DNA of 64,000 nt from CAVPDE01 sp964580575. Lineage in GTDB: Bacteria; Desulfobacterota; DSM-4660; Desulfatiglandales; HGW-15. Shown piece after piece: positions 25,150-34,092 of this stretch. Under the pieces are notes generated by a model that saw only the letters and a program-made list of their open reading frames with translations, was not told the origin of the DNA and searched no databases. The position numbers and the translations under genes are program-made. The stretch is taken from contig CAZOLJ010000009.1 in assembly GCA_964580575.1 (NCBI GenBank), positions 1-64,000 on the forward strand. Direction: 5' to 3'. The stretch's first letter is position 1. The number at the start of each line of letters is the position of its first letter.

Positions 25150-26394
25150 ATGGGTAGAATCAAAGTGGCTGCAATAGCGTCATTGGCGATGGTGATCGTG
25201 TTGTTGGGAGGTTCAACCCTGTATGCGAAAACCCTGTACGTGGGAGGCACCCAGTCCCTGACCGGGCCTTTTGCCGAAGACTCGGCGGCAGTGCTGGCGG
25301 CCTTCGAGGACTATGTCAAGTACGTGAACACGACTCAGAAGCTGGCTCCCTGGAGAACGGAGAAACTGCCCGAAGACATCACCCTGGAGGTGCTGTGGCG
25401 CGATGACGAACTCAAGCCGGCCAAGGCGTTGCCGATCTACGAGGAGCTCAAGGGCAAGGGAATGCTGGTGGCCAGGATATCGGGATCTCCCATTGCGCTC
25501 GCCCTCAAAGACAGGATGTGGGAGGACGGCATGGGAGCCACGAGCATGGCCACAGGACCCTACTACTTGTCCCCGCCCCAAAGCTGTTTCACCTATTACC
25601 CCATTTACACTGATTGCATGGGCGCCATCGCGGATTGGTTTAAGGGGAACTGGAAGGAAACGAGAAAGCCCAAGGTGGCCTACCTCACTGCGGACAACGC
25701 CATGGGCAAGTCCATTGAAATCCCTGAGATGCAGGCCTATCTGGAGAAGATCGGATATGAGTTCATAGGCACTCAGTACGTGCCTCTTGTGCCGACCTCG
25801 CCGCCCACCACCCAACTGACGTGGCTCAAGGAAAAAGGAACGGATCTTGCTCTGGGCGTTATGATCAACCCGGGCTCACAGCCGACCGTAAAGGAGATGG
25901 TCAGGCTGGGCATGGGTCCCTTTCAGCCTTACAAGATGACCTTCGGCGTTGCCTCGCCCGGGCATGCGGTCGTATTCGCTGATGCGATGAAAGAACTGGG
26001 CGACGGGTATGTGTGCGCCGGCAGCTTCCCCTCGTGGGACGATCCTGCGCCCGGCGTGAAGTTCATGATCGAAGCACAGAAATTGAATCACCCCAACAAG
26101 TTCGTCACCCACATCATGTACCAGGGTGGGTTCCTCGAAGCCATGATCCAGGTTGAAGCCTTGCGGCTGGCCATGGAAAAGGTTCCTGTTGACAAGCTGA
26201 CGCCCAAGGCTGTGCTGGAGAATGGCTTTTACAGGATCAAGAACCTTGAAACAGGCGGCATCAGCAGCACCCCTCTGACCTACGGCCCGGGAGACATCGA
26301 GGGAGTGGATGAAATCCGGATCGACCAGGTGCAGAAGGGTAAGGTGGTCAAGGTCGGATCGACCCCGCTGCGCCACATTTACACGAAGAAATAA
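25150..26394 (+). CDS. ABC transporter substrate-binding protein (LivK-like)
   Basis: A 414-residue periplasmic binding protein of the type 1 fold. The start is the ATG at 25150 with AGGAGG upstream; it gives a clean signal peptide (MGRIKVAAIASLAMVIVLLGG, cleavage after LYA). The mature part begins KTLYVGGTQSLTGPFAED, a variant of the family's GxxxPLTGPxA motif. It is longer than amino acid-binding LivK and closer to proteins for larger carboxylates. It would feed the LivHMGF set encoded just upstream. Confidence 0.9.
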   Translation: MGRIKVAAIASLAMVIVLLGGSTLYAKTLYVGGTQSLTGPFAEDSAAVLAAFEDYVKYVNTTQKLAPWRTEKLPEDITLEVLWRDDELKPAKALPIYEELKGKGMLVARISGSPIALALKDRMWEDGMGATSMATGPYYLSPPQSCFTYYPIYTDCMGAIADWFKGNWKETRKPKVAYLTADNAMGKSIEIPEMQAYLEKIGYEFIGTQYVPLVPTSPPTTQLTWLKEKGTDLALGVMINPGSQPTVKEMVRLGMGPFQPYKMTFGVASPGHAVVFADAMKELGDGYVCAGSFPSWDDPAPGVKFMIEAQKLNHPNKFVTHIMYQGGFLEAMIQVEALRLAMEKVPVDKLTPKAVLENGFYRIKNLETGGISSTPLTYGPGDIEGVDEIRIDQVQKGKVVKVGSTPLRHIYTKK

Positions 26395-26404
26395 GCACCG
26401 CGAT

Positions 26405-26450
26405 AAATCCCCCGTTGCCCCCCTTTAGAAAAGGGGGGTGGGGGGGATTT
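26405..26450. repeat. G/C-run palindromic repeat
   Basis: AAATCCCCC at the left and GGGGGATTT at the right flank an inner CCCCCCTTT-agaa-AAGGGGGG hairpin. The pattern is a widespread intergenic repeat type in environmental bacterial genomes. It lies just after the binding-protein gene and could terminate or stabilise transcripts, though no U-tract follows. Confidence 0.6.
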
Positions 26451-26502
26451 GACAGCGCCGTCTGATCGTAGAACGAGAAACCGTTAAGGAGCCGGCCTTC
26501 CC

Positions 26503-27255
26503 ATGAGTCTCAGCAAAGAAGATCTCGCCATTCTGGACAAGTTCGCCTTTGACGTGCCGCCTGTTGGCGTTAAGTTTCTCACCAGACGGCAGGCGAACAT
26601 GGAAAGACTGAATGAAAAGATGGCCCTCTGTGAGATGCTCAAGAAGGCCCAGCAGGGGAATAGCTTCTTTGCAGATGCGGAAAACCACGTGTGCGAGGCG
26701 GGCTCGTATGTCTTGGGGCACACTGATTCGCCCCAGCCTTTTGTGAGCGGCGAATTCGGGGCAGGGCTGCGGATTTTTGAGGAGCCACGCTCTGCAAGCC
26801 GTCTTTACCTTCACATCCCTAAACTGGGAAGAGGGGTTGTCCACGGTGTCGCCTTCTCCCCTTTGGGCAGGCTTTCCTTTGACCCGGATCTGTTGATCAT
26901 CCTAGCGAACACCGACCAGACCGAAATCCTGCTCCGCGCCATGACCTACAGGACAGGGGAGATGTGGGAGAGCAAGTTCACAGCAGCCATAGGGTGTGCG
27001 TGGACCTACATCTACCCCTACCTGACCGGGAAGCTTAATTACAGCTTGACAGGTCTGGGTCATGGCATGAAGCGCAGAAGACTTTTTCCCGAAGGCCGGC
27101 AAATCATTTCCATTCCTTTTGACCTCCTGCCTTCCATCCTGAAGACCTTGCACGAGATGCCATGGGTTTTACCTGCCTATCAACCGGACGGAATGGAGTT
27201 TGTCGGAAGACTGCTTTCGGAGTTGGGCGTCAGCGCGTCCAAGAAGGCTAAGTAA
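26503..27255 (+). CDS. DUF169 domain protein
   Basis: A 250-residue soluble protein of the DUF169 family, recognised by PPVGVKFLTR near the N-terminus, LCEMLKKAQQGNSFFADAENHVCEAGSYVLG read in parts, and the C-terminal ISIPFDLLPSILKTL. The conserved cysteines (C-E-M, C-E-A-G, and one in the GCAWTY block) suggest metal binding, but the function is unknown. Members are common in anaerobes. It sits between the two Liv importer sets, in the same direction. Confidence 0.85.
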   Translation: MSLSKEDLAILDKFAFDVPPVGVKFLTRRQANMERLNEKMALCEMLKKAQQGNSFFADAENHVCEAGSYVLGHTDSPQPFVSGEFGAGLRIFEEPRSASRLYLHIPKLGRGVVHGVAFSPLGRLSFDPDLLIILANTDQTEILLRAMTYRTGEMWESKFTAAIGCAWTYIYPYLTGKLNYSLTGLGHGMKRRRLFPEGRQIISIPFDLLPSILKTLHEMPWVLPAYQPDGMEFVGRLLSELGVSASKKAK

Positions 27256-27356
27256 CCGGCGAGGGGAAGGAGGGTAAAATCTTGAAGCGTGAATTGAGAA
27301 AGGGGGCCGTGGAGGCGGTGGAAAAACCTTGAAAAAAAGGAAAATTTACATTGGGG

Positions 27357-27385
27357 TTGCTTTTATCGGGAAGTTTCAATAGAAT
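27357..27385 (+). promoter_or_regulatory. Predicted promoter of the second Liv operon
   Basis: TTGCTT (27357-27362), a 17-bp spacer and TAGAAT (27380-27385). Transcription would begin near 27392, 61 bases before the binding-protein start. It would let the second importer be made apart from the first. Confidence 0.45.
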
Positions 27386-27452
27386 CCGGTCCAACTTATA
27401 CACACAACCGGGCGACTTCCATGGAAGAAGCCAAAGAAAAAGGAGGAGAGGC

Positions 27453-28718
27453 ATGAAAAGGCGATTGGCGGTATTGGGTCTGGTCCTGGGTTTTGTGTTC
27501 TCCTTTTCCGCGTACGCAGCGGATCCCATTGTCATCGGTGTGCCGACATCCTTACAATTTGTGGAAGGCAAGGAAGGTCTTGCCGTTGTTGAAATGGCGG
27601 TTGCCGACATCAACGCCAAGGGAGGGGTGAAGGTCGGATCGGAAAAGAGAATGTTCAAGGTGGAATCCATTGACATTCGTGACGCAGCTCCGGGCGTGCC
27701 CGTTCCCGAGGCTCTCATGGGAATTGAGAAGCTGATCTTGGAAAAGAAACCGGCGGCCCTCCTGATCGGACCGTTCCGGTCGGAAGCCCTGCTCGCAGCC
27801 ATGGATATTCTGGCCAAGTACAAGGTCCCCATGATCGGAACGATCGCCATGACGCCCGCTTCAGAGGAAAAAGTCAAAAAAGAGCCTGACAAGTACAAGT
27901 ATGTTTTCAGAAGCTGCCTGAATGCCAAGTACCTGGTCACCTACCTCGTGGGAATCATGTCTTTTGTGAACAAGGAGTTTGGGTTCAACAAGGTCTATAT
28001 TATGCACCAGGATGTAGCTTGGGCCAGGGCTACGGCAGAAGGAATGGTGAAGAACTATTTCGAGAAGAGCGGGTGGACCGTGGTCGGCCAGGAGAGCTAC
28101 CCCACAGGAGCTTCGGATTTCTCATCAGCGCTCATGAAGACCCGCAGCGGCGGTGCCCAGGTGATCCTCCCCATTTTCGACATGCCCCAGAGCGGCACCC
28201 TGGTTAAGCAGTGGAAATCCATGAAGGCCCCTGCTCTGATGGCCGGATTCATTTCTCCGCTTGCTGGTCCGGGAGCCTGGCAGACTTTTGAGAAGAAGAT
28301 CGGTGGTGCCATCAACTGCAATTTCGAGCTAGGCAGCGCTATCGCATCCAAGAAGGTCCCTCCGTCCGTGGAATTTCTCAAGGCCTACGAGAAGAAATAC
28401 GGCAAACCTATGGAAGCCGGCCATGGCCCCGGACCAACCTATGAATCAGTTTACATTTTGAAAGAAGCCATCGAAAGAGCCGGCAGTCTTGATCCGGATG
28501 CGCTGGTTGCGGAAATCAAGAAAACAGACCGAACGGGGGTCATGGGGCGCATCAAGTTCGACGATGGGCATCAGGCCATCTTCGGCATGGATCCCAAAGA
28601 ATCTGCAGTGGCGTGCGTTTTTCAGTGGAACGAAAAGGGAGAGAGGGTCAATGTTTTCCCCGAATCCATTGCGGATACAAAGATCCAGCTTCCTGCAGGC
28701 TTGAAGTCAGCGAAGTAA
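27453..28718 (+). CDS. ABC transporter substrate-binding protein (LivK-like), second set
   Basis: A 421-residue periplasmic binding protein. The ATG at 27453 has AGGAGG upstream and starts a clear signal peptide (MKRRLAVLGLVLGFVFSFSAYA). The mature protein begins ADPIVIGVPTSLQFVEG and contains the fold's IIGPFRSEALLAAMDILA-type segment. It differs strongly from the binding protein at 25150, so the two importers probably take different substrates. Confidence 0.9.
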   Translation: MKRRLAVLGLVLGFVFSFSAYAADPIVIGVPTSLQFVEGKEGLAVVEMAVADINAKGGVKVGSEKRMFKVESIDIRDAAPGVPVPEALMGIEKLILEKKPAALLIGPFRSEALLAAMDILAKYKVPMIGTIAMTPASEEKVKKEPDKYKYVFRSCLNAKYLVTYLVGIMSFVNKEFGFNKVYIMHQDVAWARATAEGMVKNYFEKSGWTVVGQESYPTGASDFSSALMKTRSGGAQVILPIFDMPQSGTLVKQWKSMKAPALMAGFISPLAGPGAWQTFEKKIGGAINCNFELGSAIASKKVPPSVEFLKAYEKKYGKPMEAGHGPGPTYESVYILKEAIERAGSLDPDALVAEIKKTDRTGVMGRIKFDDGHQAIFGMDPKESAVACVFQWNEKGERVNVFPESIADTKIQLPAGLKSAK

Positions 28719-28724
28719 CCAAGC

Positions 28725-28822
28725 AGGGACAAAGGGACAAAGGCAGTAGAGGCACAAAGAGAGAAAGAGATATAATACTTTTTCCGCTCTGTGCCTTTGC
28801 AACTTTGTGCCTTTGTCCCTGA
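28725..28822. repeat. Octamer-repeat hairpin (GGCACAAA family)
   Basis: The left arm (28725-28768) is GGGACAAA, GGGACAAA, GGCAGTAGA, GGCACAAA; the right arm (28787-28822) is the complement, TGTGCCTTTG...TTTGTCCCTG. The tips CAGGGACAAAGG and CCTTTGTCCCTG pair perfectly. The same words recur at 62524-62597. It separates the binding-protein gene from livH, so it may lower expression of the membrane parts relative to the binding protein. Confidence 0.75.
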
Positions 28823-28897
28823 AGTTGTCTGCTTCACGCGGCAGCAGTTGACAAGGTTGCTCAGGTCTCGGGCTAAACCTATAGAGGAAGGTAAGGC

Positions 28898-29770
28898 GTG
28901 TTCTTAGGGACGATTGTTTACGCCGTTATCAACAGCGTCATCCTGATCCTGATGTCCATCGGGTTCAACCTGACCTTCGGCATCAGCGGGGTGTCCAATT
29001 TCGCCTATGGGGCCCTGTACATCCTTGCCGCCTTCGTGACGTGGATGCTCTTGTATCTCGTGGGCATCCCATATCTGGTCTCCGCACTCCTCTCCATCGT
29101 CTTCACCGCTTTCCTCGGTGCGCTCATGTACCGCTTCATTCTGATGCGTGTGCGCGGCCAAGCCCTGTCCGAGGTGATTGCCACCTTCGGGATCGGATTG
29201 GCTATTCTGGAATTTTTCCGGTACCTGGGCTTCGTCGGAGTAGAGTATGCCCTGCCCGTGTTTATCGACGAGAGCTTCCTGATCGGTGACGTTTACGTGG
29301 ATATGCAGAGGATATTGATCGTCATCGCGGCCGCGGTCCTGGTCTTCCTGCTTTGGTTTTTTGTCCATCACACCTCCCTGGGGCTGGCTTTCAGGGGGAT
29401 TGCCCAGGACGAGCGGACCGCTCTCACCTTTGGCATGGACTCGGACTGGATCGCCACGCTGAGCGTGTCTTTCGGGGCGGGGCTTGCGGCCATTGCCGCA
29501 ACGATCATCATCCCCCTGGGAACCATCTCGGTGAGCCAGGGCTATGATGTGCTGATCAATGCCCTGGCGGTCTCCATTATCGGGGGGCTGGGCAGCACAG
29601 GAGGCGTGATCGTGGCCAGCCTTGTAGTGGGCTTTGCCCAGCGCTTTACGGACACCTACATCGGATCCCACTGGACCATGATCGTGAGCCTGATCGCTAT
29701 CCTGATCGTGCTCGTGATCAAGCCGTCAGGACTATACGGGAAACAGAAGGAGTTGGAAGAAAGAATCTAA
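28898..29770 (+). CDS. livH: Branched-chain amino acid-type ABC transporter permease LivH, second set
   Basis: A 290-residue permease starting at a GTG (28898) with GAGGAAGG upstream. It contains SIGFNLTFGISGVSNFAYGALY, the FHHTSLGLAFRGIAQDERTA-like coupling segment (VHHTSLGLAFRGIAQDE) and GGLGSTGGVIVASLVVG. It has the GVSNFAYG form of the motif found in permeases for non-amino-acid cargo. Confidence 0.92.
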   Translation: MFLGTIVYAVINSVILILMSIGFNLTFGISGVSNFAYGALYILAAFVTWMLLYLVGIPYLVSALLSIVFTAFLGALMYRFILMRVRGQALSEVIATFGIGLAILEFFRYLGFVGVEYALPVFIDESFLIGDVYVDMQRILIVIAAAVLVFLLWFFVHHTSLGLAFRGIAQDERTALTFGMDSDWIATLSVSFGAGLAAIAATIIIPLGTISVSQGYDVLINALAVSIIGGLGSTGGVIVASLVVGFAQRFTDTYIGSHWTMIVSLIAILIVLVIKPSGLYGKQKELEERI

Positions 29771-29778
29771 CGTTGTGC

Positions 29779-29829
29779 TTCCCCCTCCCCTTACCCCTCG
29801 CCAGGGGAGGGGCAGGGTAGGTGGGGGTG
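29779..29829. repeat. G/C-run palindromic repeat
   Basis: CCCCCTCCCC...CCCCTC pairs with GGGGAGGGG across a short loop, in the livH-livM gap of the second set. It is the same general class as the repeat at 26405-26450 and ends 10 bases before the GTG start of livM. Confidence 0.55.
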
Positions 29830-29839
29830 AAGGAGTCAA

Positions 29840-30844
29840 GTGAAGAAACGGAAAGAAAGAATCGATCGCGGCATTAAAGTCAGGGCTGAGGACATTTTCG
29901 CTCTCTGTTCCTGGCGGGAGATGCTCTATCTTTCCGCGCCCAGACTCCTTCCTATCCTGGGTTTCATTCTCCTCCCCCTGGTTCTGGGAGATTACTGGCA
30001 GAGAGTTCTTCTCTCCGTGGCTGTTTTTGCGCTCTTGGCCATCAGCTGGGATATCTTAGCCCAGAGCAGCATGGTCTCTCTCGGACAGGCGCTCTTTTTT
30101 GGGATGGGCGCCTACTGCTCGGGAGTGCTCAACCACTATTTTGGAATGAGCCCTTTTGTGACCATCCCGATTGCGGCGGTCCTGGGAGGCGCTATTTGCA
30201 CGGTTCTCCTCCTGCCGGTTCTGAGGCTTCGCGGTGTGTACTTTGCCATGGTCACCCTGATCATCCCTCTCATGCTGGAACGGATGATTGAAGCGACCAA
30301 GATTTTCGGAGGCACCGAGGGAATCAGCGGTCTCACGGCTCTTCCCTCCAAGTGGCTGGAGCTCTACATCCTCCTGGGGGCAGTTCTGGCCGCCTTGTTC
30401 GGTTTCAGGCGGCTCATGACATCAGATTATGGTCTGGTCCTCAAGGGCATTAAGGACAATGATCGCTCGGTCATGAATGCGGGGATCAATATCTACTGGT
30501 TCAAGATCCAGGCCCTGTTTATTGCCAGCGCAGTGGGAGCCTTTGCCGGCGCCATGATGACCCATGTCTATCGTTTCGTAGGGATGCCCGTGTTTGCGCT
30601 CGACTATTCCATCCTCCCAATTGCGGCGGCCATGGTGGGTGGCGCCGGCTCCTTCGCGGGGGCGACCCTGGGCGCCTTTATTCTGGTCCCCCTTTCCGAG
30701 GCCCTCCGGGCCTTGGGAGGATTGAGAATCGTCTTCTACGGCATGTTCCTGGTCATTTTTGTTGTGGGGCTCCCTGAGGGGATCTTTCACTTTGTTTCAC
30801 GCAAATATCACCAGTTGGAGCGCTGGGTCGAGGTGGATCAATGA
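29840..30844 (+). CDS. livM: Branched-chain amino acid-type ABC transporter permease LivM, second set
   Basis: A 334-residue permease starting at a GTG with AAGGAG upstream. It has a basic soluble N-terminus (KKRKERIDRGIKVRAED) and family blocks AISWDILAQSSMVSLGQALFFGMGAY, LRLRGVYFAMVTLIIPLMLERM, and GGAGSFAGATLGAFILVPL. It overlaps livG by 4 bases (ATGA). Confidence 0.92.
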   Translation: MKKRKERIDRGIKVRAEDIFALCSWREMLYLSAPRLLPILGFILLPLVLGDYWQRVLLSVAVFALLAISWDILAQSSMVSLGQALFFGMGAYCSGVLNHYFGMSPFVTIPIAAVLGGAICTVLLLPVLRLRGVYFAMVTLIIPLMLERMIEATKIFGGTEGISGLTALPSKWLELYILLGAVLAALFGFRRLMTSDYGLVLKGIKDNDRSVMNAGINIYWFKIQALFIASAVGAFAGAMMTHVYRFVGMPVFALDYSILPIAAAMVGGAGSFAGATLGAFILVPLSEALRALGGLRIVFYGMFLVIFVVGLPEGIFHFVSRKYHQLERWVEVDQ

Positions 30845-31593
30845 GCGCCGCTCCCCTTTTGAGCGTGAAGGATCTCTCAAAGGCCTTTGGCGGGGTTCAG
30901 GCCGTCAACCGGGTGAGCTTTGATCTGAACAAAGGCGATCTTCTCGGCATCATCGGCCCGAACGGGTCCGGCAAAACCACAACCGTCAATCTGATCACAG
31001 GGTTCGTGAAGGCCAGTGGGGGGAAGGTCCTCTTTAAGGGACAGGACATTACAAGCTGGGCGCCTTATAAAATCGTGCGTCTCGGCATCGCGAGAACCTT
31101 TCAGATGGTAAAACCCTTTTATCAATTGCCCGCCTTCAAGAACATGATCATCCCGCTTTACTCTCCGAGGGTGAAGGCCCTTGCCGGGGGGAAATACGGG
31201 GACCGCAATGCGGTGGCCCTGGATCTTCTCGAAGAAGTCGGGTTTGAAAGGGATGCCCAGGTGGCTTACAAGGTGGCCAGTGTGCTTCCCCAAGGCTACC
31301 TCAAACGTTTGGAGCTGGCCAAGGCCATTGCGCTTCAGCCGGAACTCATGATCCTGGACGAACTCTTCTCCGGGCTCAGCCTTGCGGAAGTGGCCAGCAT
31401 TGTGCCCATCATCGAGAAACTCCTCCTGGAAGGCAAGACCATCATCATGATCGAGCACCGGCTCAAGGAACTCTTCAGAATCGCCAGCCGGCTGATGGTG
31501 CTCAACTACGGCCGTAAGATTGCGGAAGGATCCGCCAAGGAAGTCATGGAGAGCGACGAGGTGAAGAAAGCTTATCTCGGCTCGGAAGAATAG
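30841..31593 (+). CDS. livG: Branched-chain amino acid-type ABC transporter, ATP-binding protein LivG, second set
   Basis: A 250-residue ATPase with Walker A GPNGSGKTTTVNL, a degenerate signature (LPQGYLKRLELAKAI), Walker B LMILDELFSGLS (leucine in place of the usual proline after DE) and the switch histidine in IMIEHRLKEL. Length and layout are normal for LivG. Confidence 0.92.
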   Translation: MSAAPLLSVKDLSKAFGGVQAVNRVSFDLNKGDLLGIIGPNGSGKTTTVNLITGFVKASGGKVLFKGQDITSWAPYKIVRLGIARTFQMVKPFYQLPAFKNMIIPLYSPRVKALAGGKYGDRNAVALDLLEEVGFERDAQVAYKVASVLPQGYLKRLELAKAIALQPELMILDELFSGLSLAEVASIVPIIEKLLLEGKTIIMIEHRLKELFRIASRLMVLNYGRKIAEGSAKEVMESDEVKKAYLGSEE

Positions 31594-31595
31594 CT

Positions 31596-32342
31596 ATGCT
31601 TGATGTTCAGAACCTCATGGTCTTTTTTGAAAACGCCCTGGCCCTCAATGACTTCAGCATGAAAGTCGAAGAGGGCGAGATTGTGGGCGTCATCGGCTCC
31701 AACAGCGCCGGCAAGACCACCCTGATGAATACCCTCTCCGGCCTGATCATTGACATGCGCACGAAGGAGAAGCGCAGGGGAGGGGAGCGGATTACCATTT
31801 ACGGCAAGATCGTCTACAAGGGAGAAGACGTCACAGAGACCAGCCCCAGCGACCGCGTGAAAAAGGGGATCGTCCTTTCAAGAGAAAGACACCCGGTTTT
31901 CCCGGAAAGCAGCGTGGTGGAGAACCTCAGGATTGCCGGCTATCTTCGGAAGAAACCCCAAATTCATGAGGCAATGGAGTATGTGTTCAAGCTCTTTCCT
32001 GCCCTGCTCCACCTGAGAACCCGAAAGGCAGGGTTTTTGAGCGGGGGTGAGCAACAGATGCTCGCCATCGGCATGAGCCTGGTGGTCAAGCCGGAACTGC
32101 TGCTTCTGGACGAACCGCTTCTGGGTCTCAGCCCCATGATGCAAAAGACCCTTGTCGATGCCATCTGCAACCTGAAGAAGGACTCGGGAATCACGGTGCT
32201 GATGACCGAGCAATTCGCGCGCCCCGTGCTCCCGATCATTCACAGGGGATATGTCATAGAGAACGGCATGCTGACGCTGAGCGGCACAGGCAAAGAGCTG
32301 ATGGACAATCCCGAGATCAAAGCGGCTTATTTCGGGGTTTGA
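31596..32342 (+). CDS. livF: Branched-chain amino acid-type ABC transporter, ATP-binding protein LivF, second set
   Basis: A 248-residue ATPase. Walker A is the variant GSNSAGKTTLMN, the signature is LSGGEQQMLAIGMSL, and Walker B is LLLLDEPLLGLSP. The H-loop region has glutamine (MTEQFARPV), as in the first-set LivF. An insertion of about 15 basic residues (MRTKEKRRGGERI) follows the Walker A helix, absent from the first-set LivF. Confidence 0.92.
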   Translation: MLDVQNLMVFFENALALNDFSMKVEEGEIVGVIGSNSAGKTTLMNTLSGLIIDMRTKEKRRGGERITIYGKIVYKGEDVTETSPSDRVKKGIVLSRERHPVFPESSVVENLRIAGYLRKKPQIHEAMEYVFKLFPALLHLRTRKAGFLSGGEQQMLAIGMSLVVKPELLLLDEPLLGLSPMMQKTLVDAICNLKKDSGITVLMTEQFARPVLPIIHRGYVIENGMLTLSGTGKELMDNPEIKAAYFGV

Positions 32343-32366
32343 AAAAGCGATCTCGGCGGTGAGGAT

Positions 32367-34022
32367 TTGTTCAAGGAAATGAAGCAGACGGCAGACTACA
32401 ACATTTATGCCGCGTTTGAAGAGACGGCTCTGAGGCAAGGCGATCACCCTGCGGTCATCTATCTCGGGACTCGCTACTCCTATCTTGAAGTCAAGAACCT
32501 GGCCGAACGATTCGCAGCAGCCCTTGTCGGCCTTGGAGTAGGCCCGGGCCAGAGGGTCATGCTTTACATCCCGAATACGCTCCAGTGGGTGGTCACATGG
32601 CTGGGCATCCAGCGGGCAGGGGCAGTGGCGGTTCCCATCACACCCATCTACACGCCTCATGATCTCAGGTACATTGCGAACGACAGCGAGGCGGAAGCCA
32701 TTATCTGCGCGGACACCAACTTCGGATACGTGAAAAGGGTCTTGCCCGAAACCAAGATCAAAACAGTGATCGTCACCCGGATGGCTGACCTTCTGCCCTG
32801 GTGGAAACGTTCTTTCGGCTACCTCTTCGATGTGATCCCCAAAGGCAAGATCGCTCTTCAGGACAGAACCTATTCTCTCAGGGCGCTGCTGGACAAATAC
32901 AAAGGAGAGGTGAGGAACCTGCCTGCGCTTAAACGGGAAAGCCGGGCCCGGTGCGAGATTCTCTACACGGGCGGGACAACGAAGTTCGCAAAAGGGGTTC
33001 CCTTTACCCACGATCTCTTCCTTGTGTCCATGGCCGAACAGATCACGGTGAGCGAGCCCCTGGTTCCTGTCGAAGAGAACATCATTTTCGGCAATGCGCC
33101 CCTGTTCCACATCCTGGGTCAGACGTGCAGCCTCGCCACTCTTTTTGTAGGGGGCACCCTGTTGCTGCAGCCGAAGGTCAATGTGGATGCTACATTCGAA
33201 TCCATCGAACGATTCAGGGCAACCACCATGATCGGCGTGCCGACTCTTTACAGAATGATGCTGGAGCACGTCAGGGTTGACCACTACGATTTGAGCTCGG
33301 TGGTTTACTGGTACAGTGCAGGAGACGTTTTGCCTGTAGAGGTGGGGAAGCGCTGGCAGGAGAAGTTCGGCAAAGTGATCTACCAGGGATATGGGGCTAC
33401 CGAGACTTGCGGCGGCGTCGCCATGTGCCCTGTCACAGTCAGCAATCCGCCCAAGAGTGTGGGCCGCCAGGTACCCAGCAAGAGGATTAAGCTGCTCGAT
33501 CCCAACACGCTCGAACCGGTGAAGCTCGGCGAACCGGGGGAGCTTCTGGTCAACTCGGATTTAATGGTCACCAGTTACCTTAACAAACCTGAAGAAACAG
33601 CTGAATCCTTTATAGAAATAGAGGGTCGGAAGTGGTACCGAACAGCGGATGTCATGTCCATGGACGAAGAAGGGAACATTTATTTCGTGGACAGAACCGT
33701 GGACACGATCAAGCACAAGGGCTACAGGGTCTCTGCCTCTGAGATCGAAGCTGTACTTCAGGAGCATCCGGCGGTTGTGGGCGCCTGCGTGGTAGGGGTG
33801 CCGGATGAGAAGGTGGGTGAGAGAATCAAAGCCTATGTGGTTTTGAAGGAAGACATCAAAGGAATCACGGGATATGATCTGATCAAGTGGTGCCGAAAAA
33901 ATCTGGTTGCCTACAAGATCCCTCAGTACATCGAATTCAGGGACATGCTCCCCAAATCAAAGGTCGGAAAACTCCTGCGCCGCGAAATCCGGGACGAGGA
34001 AAAGCGCAGAGCGGAAGGGTGA
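32367..34022 (+). CDS. AMP-forming acyl-CoA synthetase, second Liv set
   Basis: A 551-residue ligase (or 547 from the ATG at 32379; neither start has ideal spacing). It has the A5 motif YGATETCGG, the hinge block YFVDRTVDTIKHKGYRVSASEIE and the C-terminal catalytic lysine in SKVGKLLRREI. The ATP P-loop is unusual, reading LYTGGTTKFAKGVPFTH where most members have TSGTTGxPKG, so glycine and proline are replaced. It closes the second import operon and would activate the imported acid. Confidence 0.9.
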   Translation: MFKEMKQTADYNIYAAFEETALRQGDHPAVIYLGTRYSYLEVKNLAERFAAALVGLGVGPGQRVMLYIPNTLQWVVTWLGIQRAGAVAVPITPIYTPHDLRYIANDSEAEAIICADTNFGYVKRVLPETKIKTVIVTRMADLLPWWKRSFGYLFDVIPKGKIALQDRTYSLRALLDKYKGEVRNLPALKRESRARCEILYTGGTTKFAKGVPFTHDLFLVSMAEQITVSEPLVPVEENIIFGNAPLFHILGQTCSLATLFVGGTLLLQPKVNVDATFESIERFRATTMIGVPTLYRMMLEHVRVDHYDLSSVVYWYSAGDVLPVEVGKRWQEKFGKVIYQGYGATETCGGVAMCPVTVSNPPKSVGRQVPSKRIKLLDPNTLEPVKLGEPGELLVNSDLMVTSYLNKPEETAESFIEIEGRKWYRTADVMSMDEEGNIYFVDRTVDTIKHKGYRVSASEIEAVLQEHPAVVGACVVGVPDEKVGERIKAYVVLKEDIKGITGYDLIKWCRKNLVAYKIPQYIEFRDMLPKSKVGKLLRREIRDEEKRRAEG

Positions 34023-34028
34023 AGAAGC

Positions 34029-34063
34029 TGGAGTAATGGAGTATTGGAGGGATGGAGTGATGG
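34029..34063. repeat. Single arm of a TGGAGTA-family repeat
   Basis: Four degenerate units (TGGAGTAA, TGGAGTAT, TGGAGGGA, TGGAGTGA) with no complementary arm nearby. It lies just after the ligase stop and just beyond the 3' end of the minus-strand small gene at 34093-34248. It may be a decayed or half copy of the hairpin type seen at 4277-4403. Confidence 0.6.
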
Positions 34064-34092
34064 TGAAGAGGCCACCTCCGCTGATATCTCTT

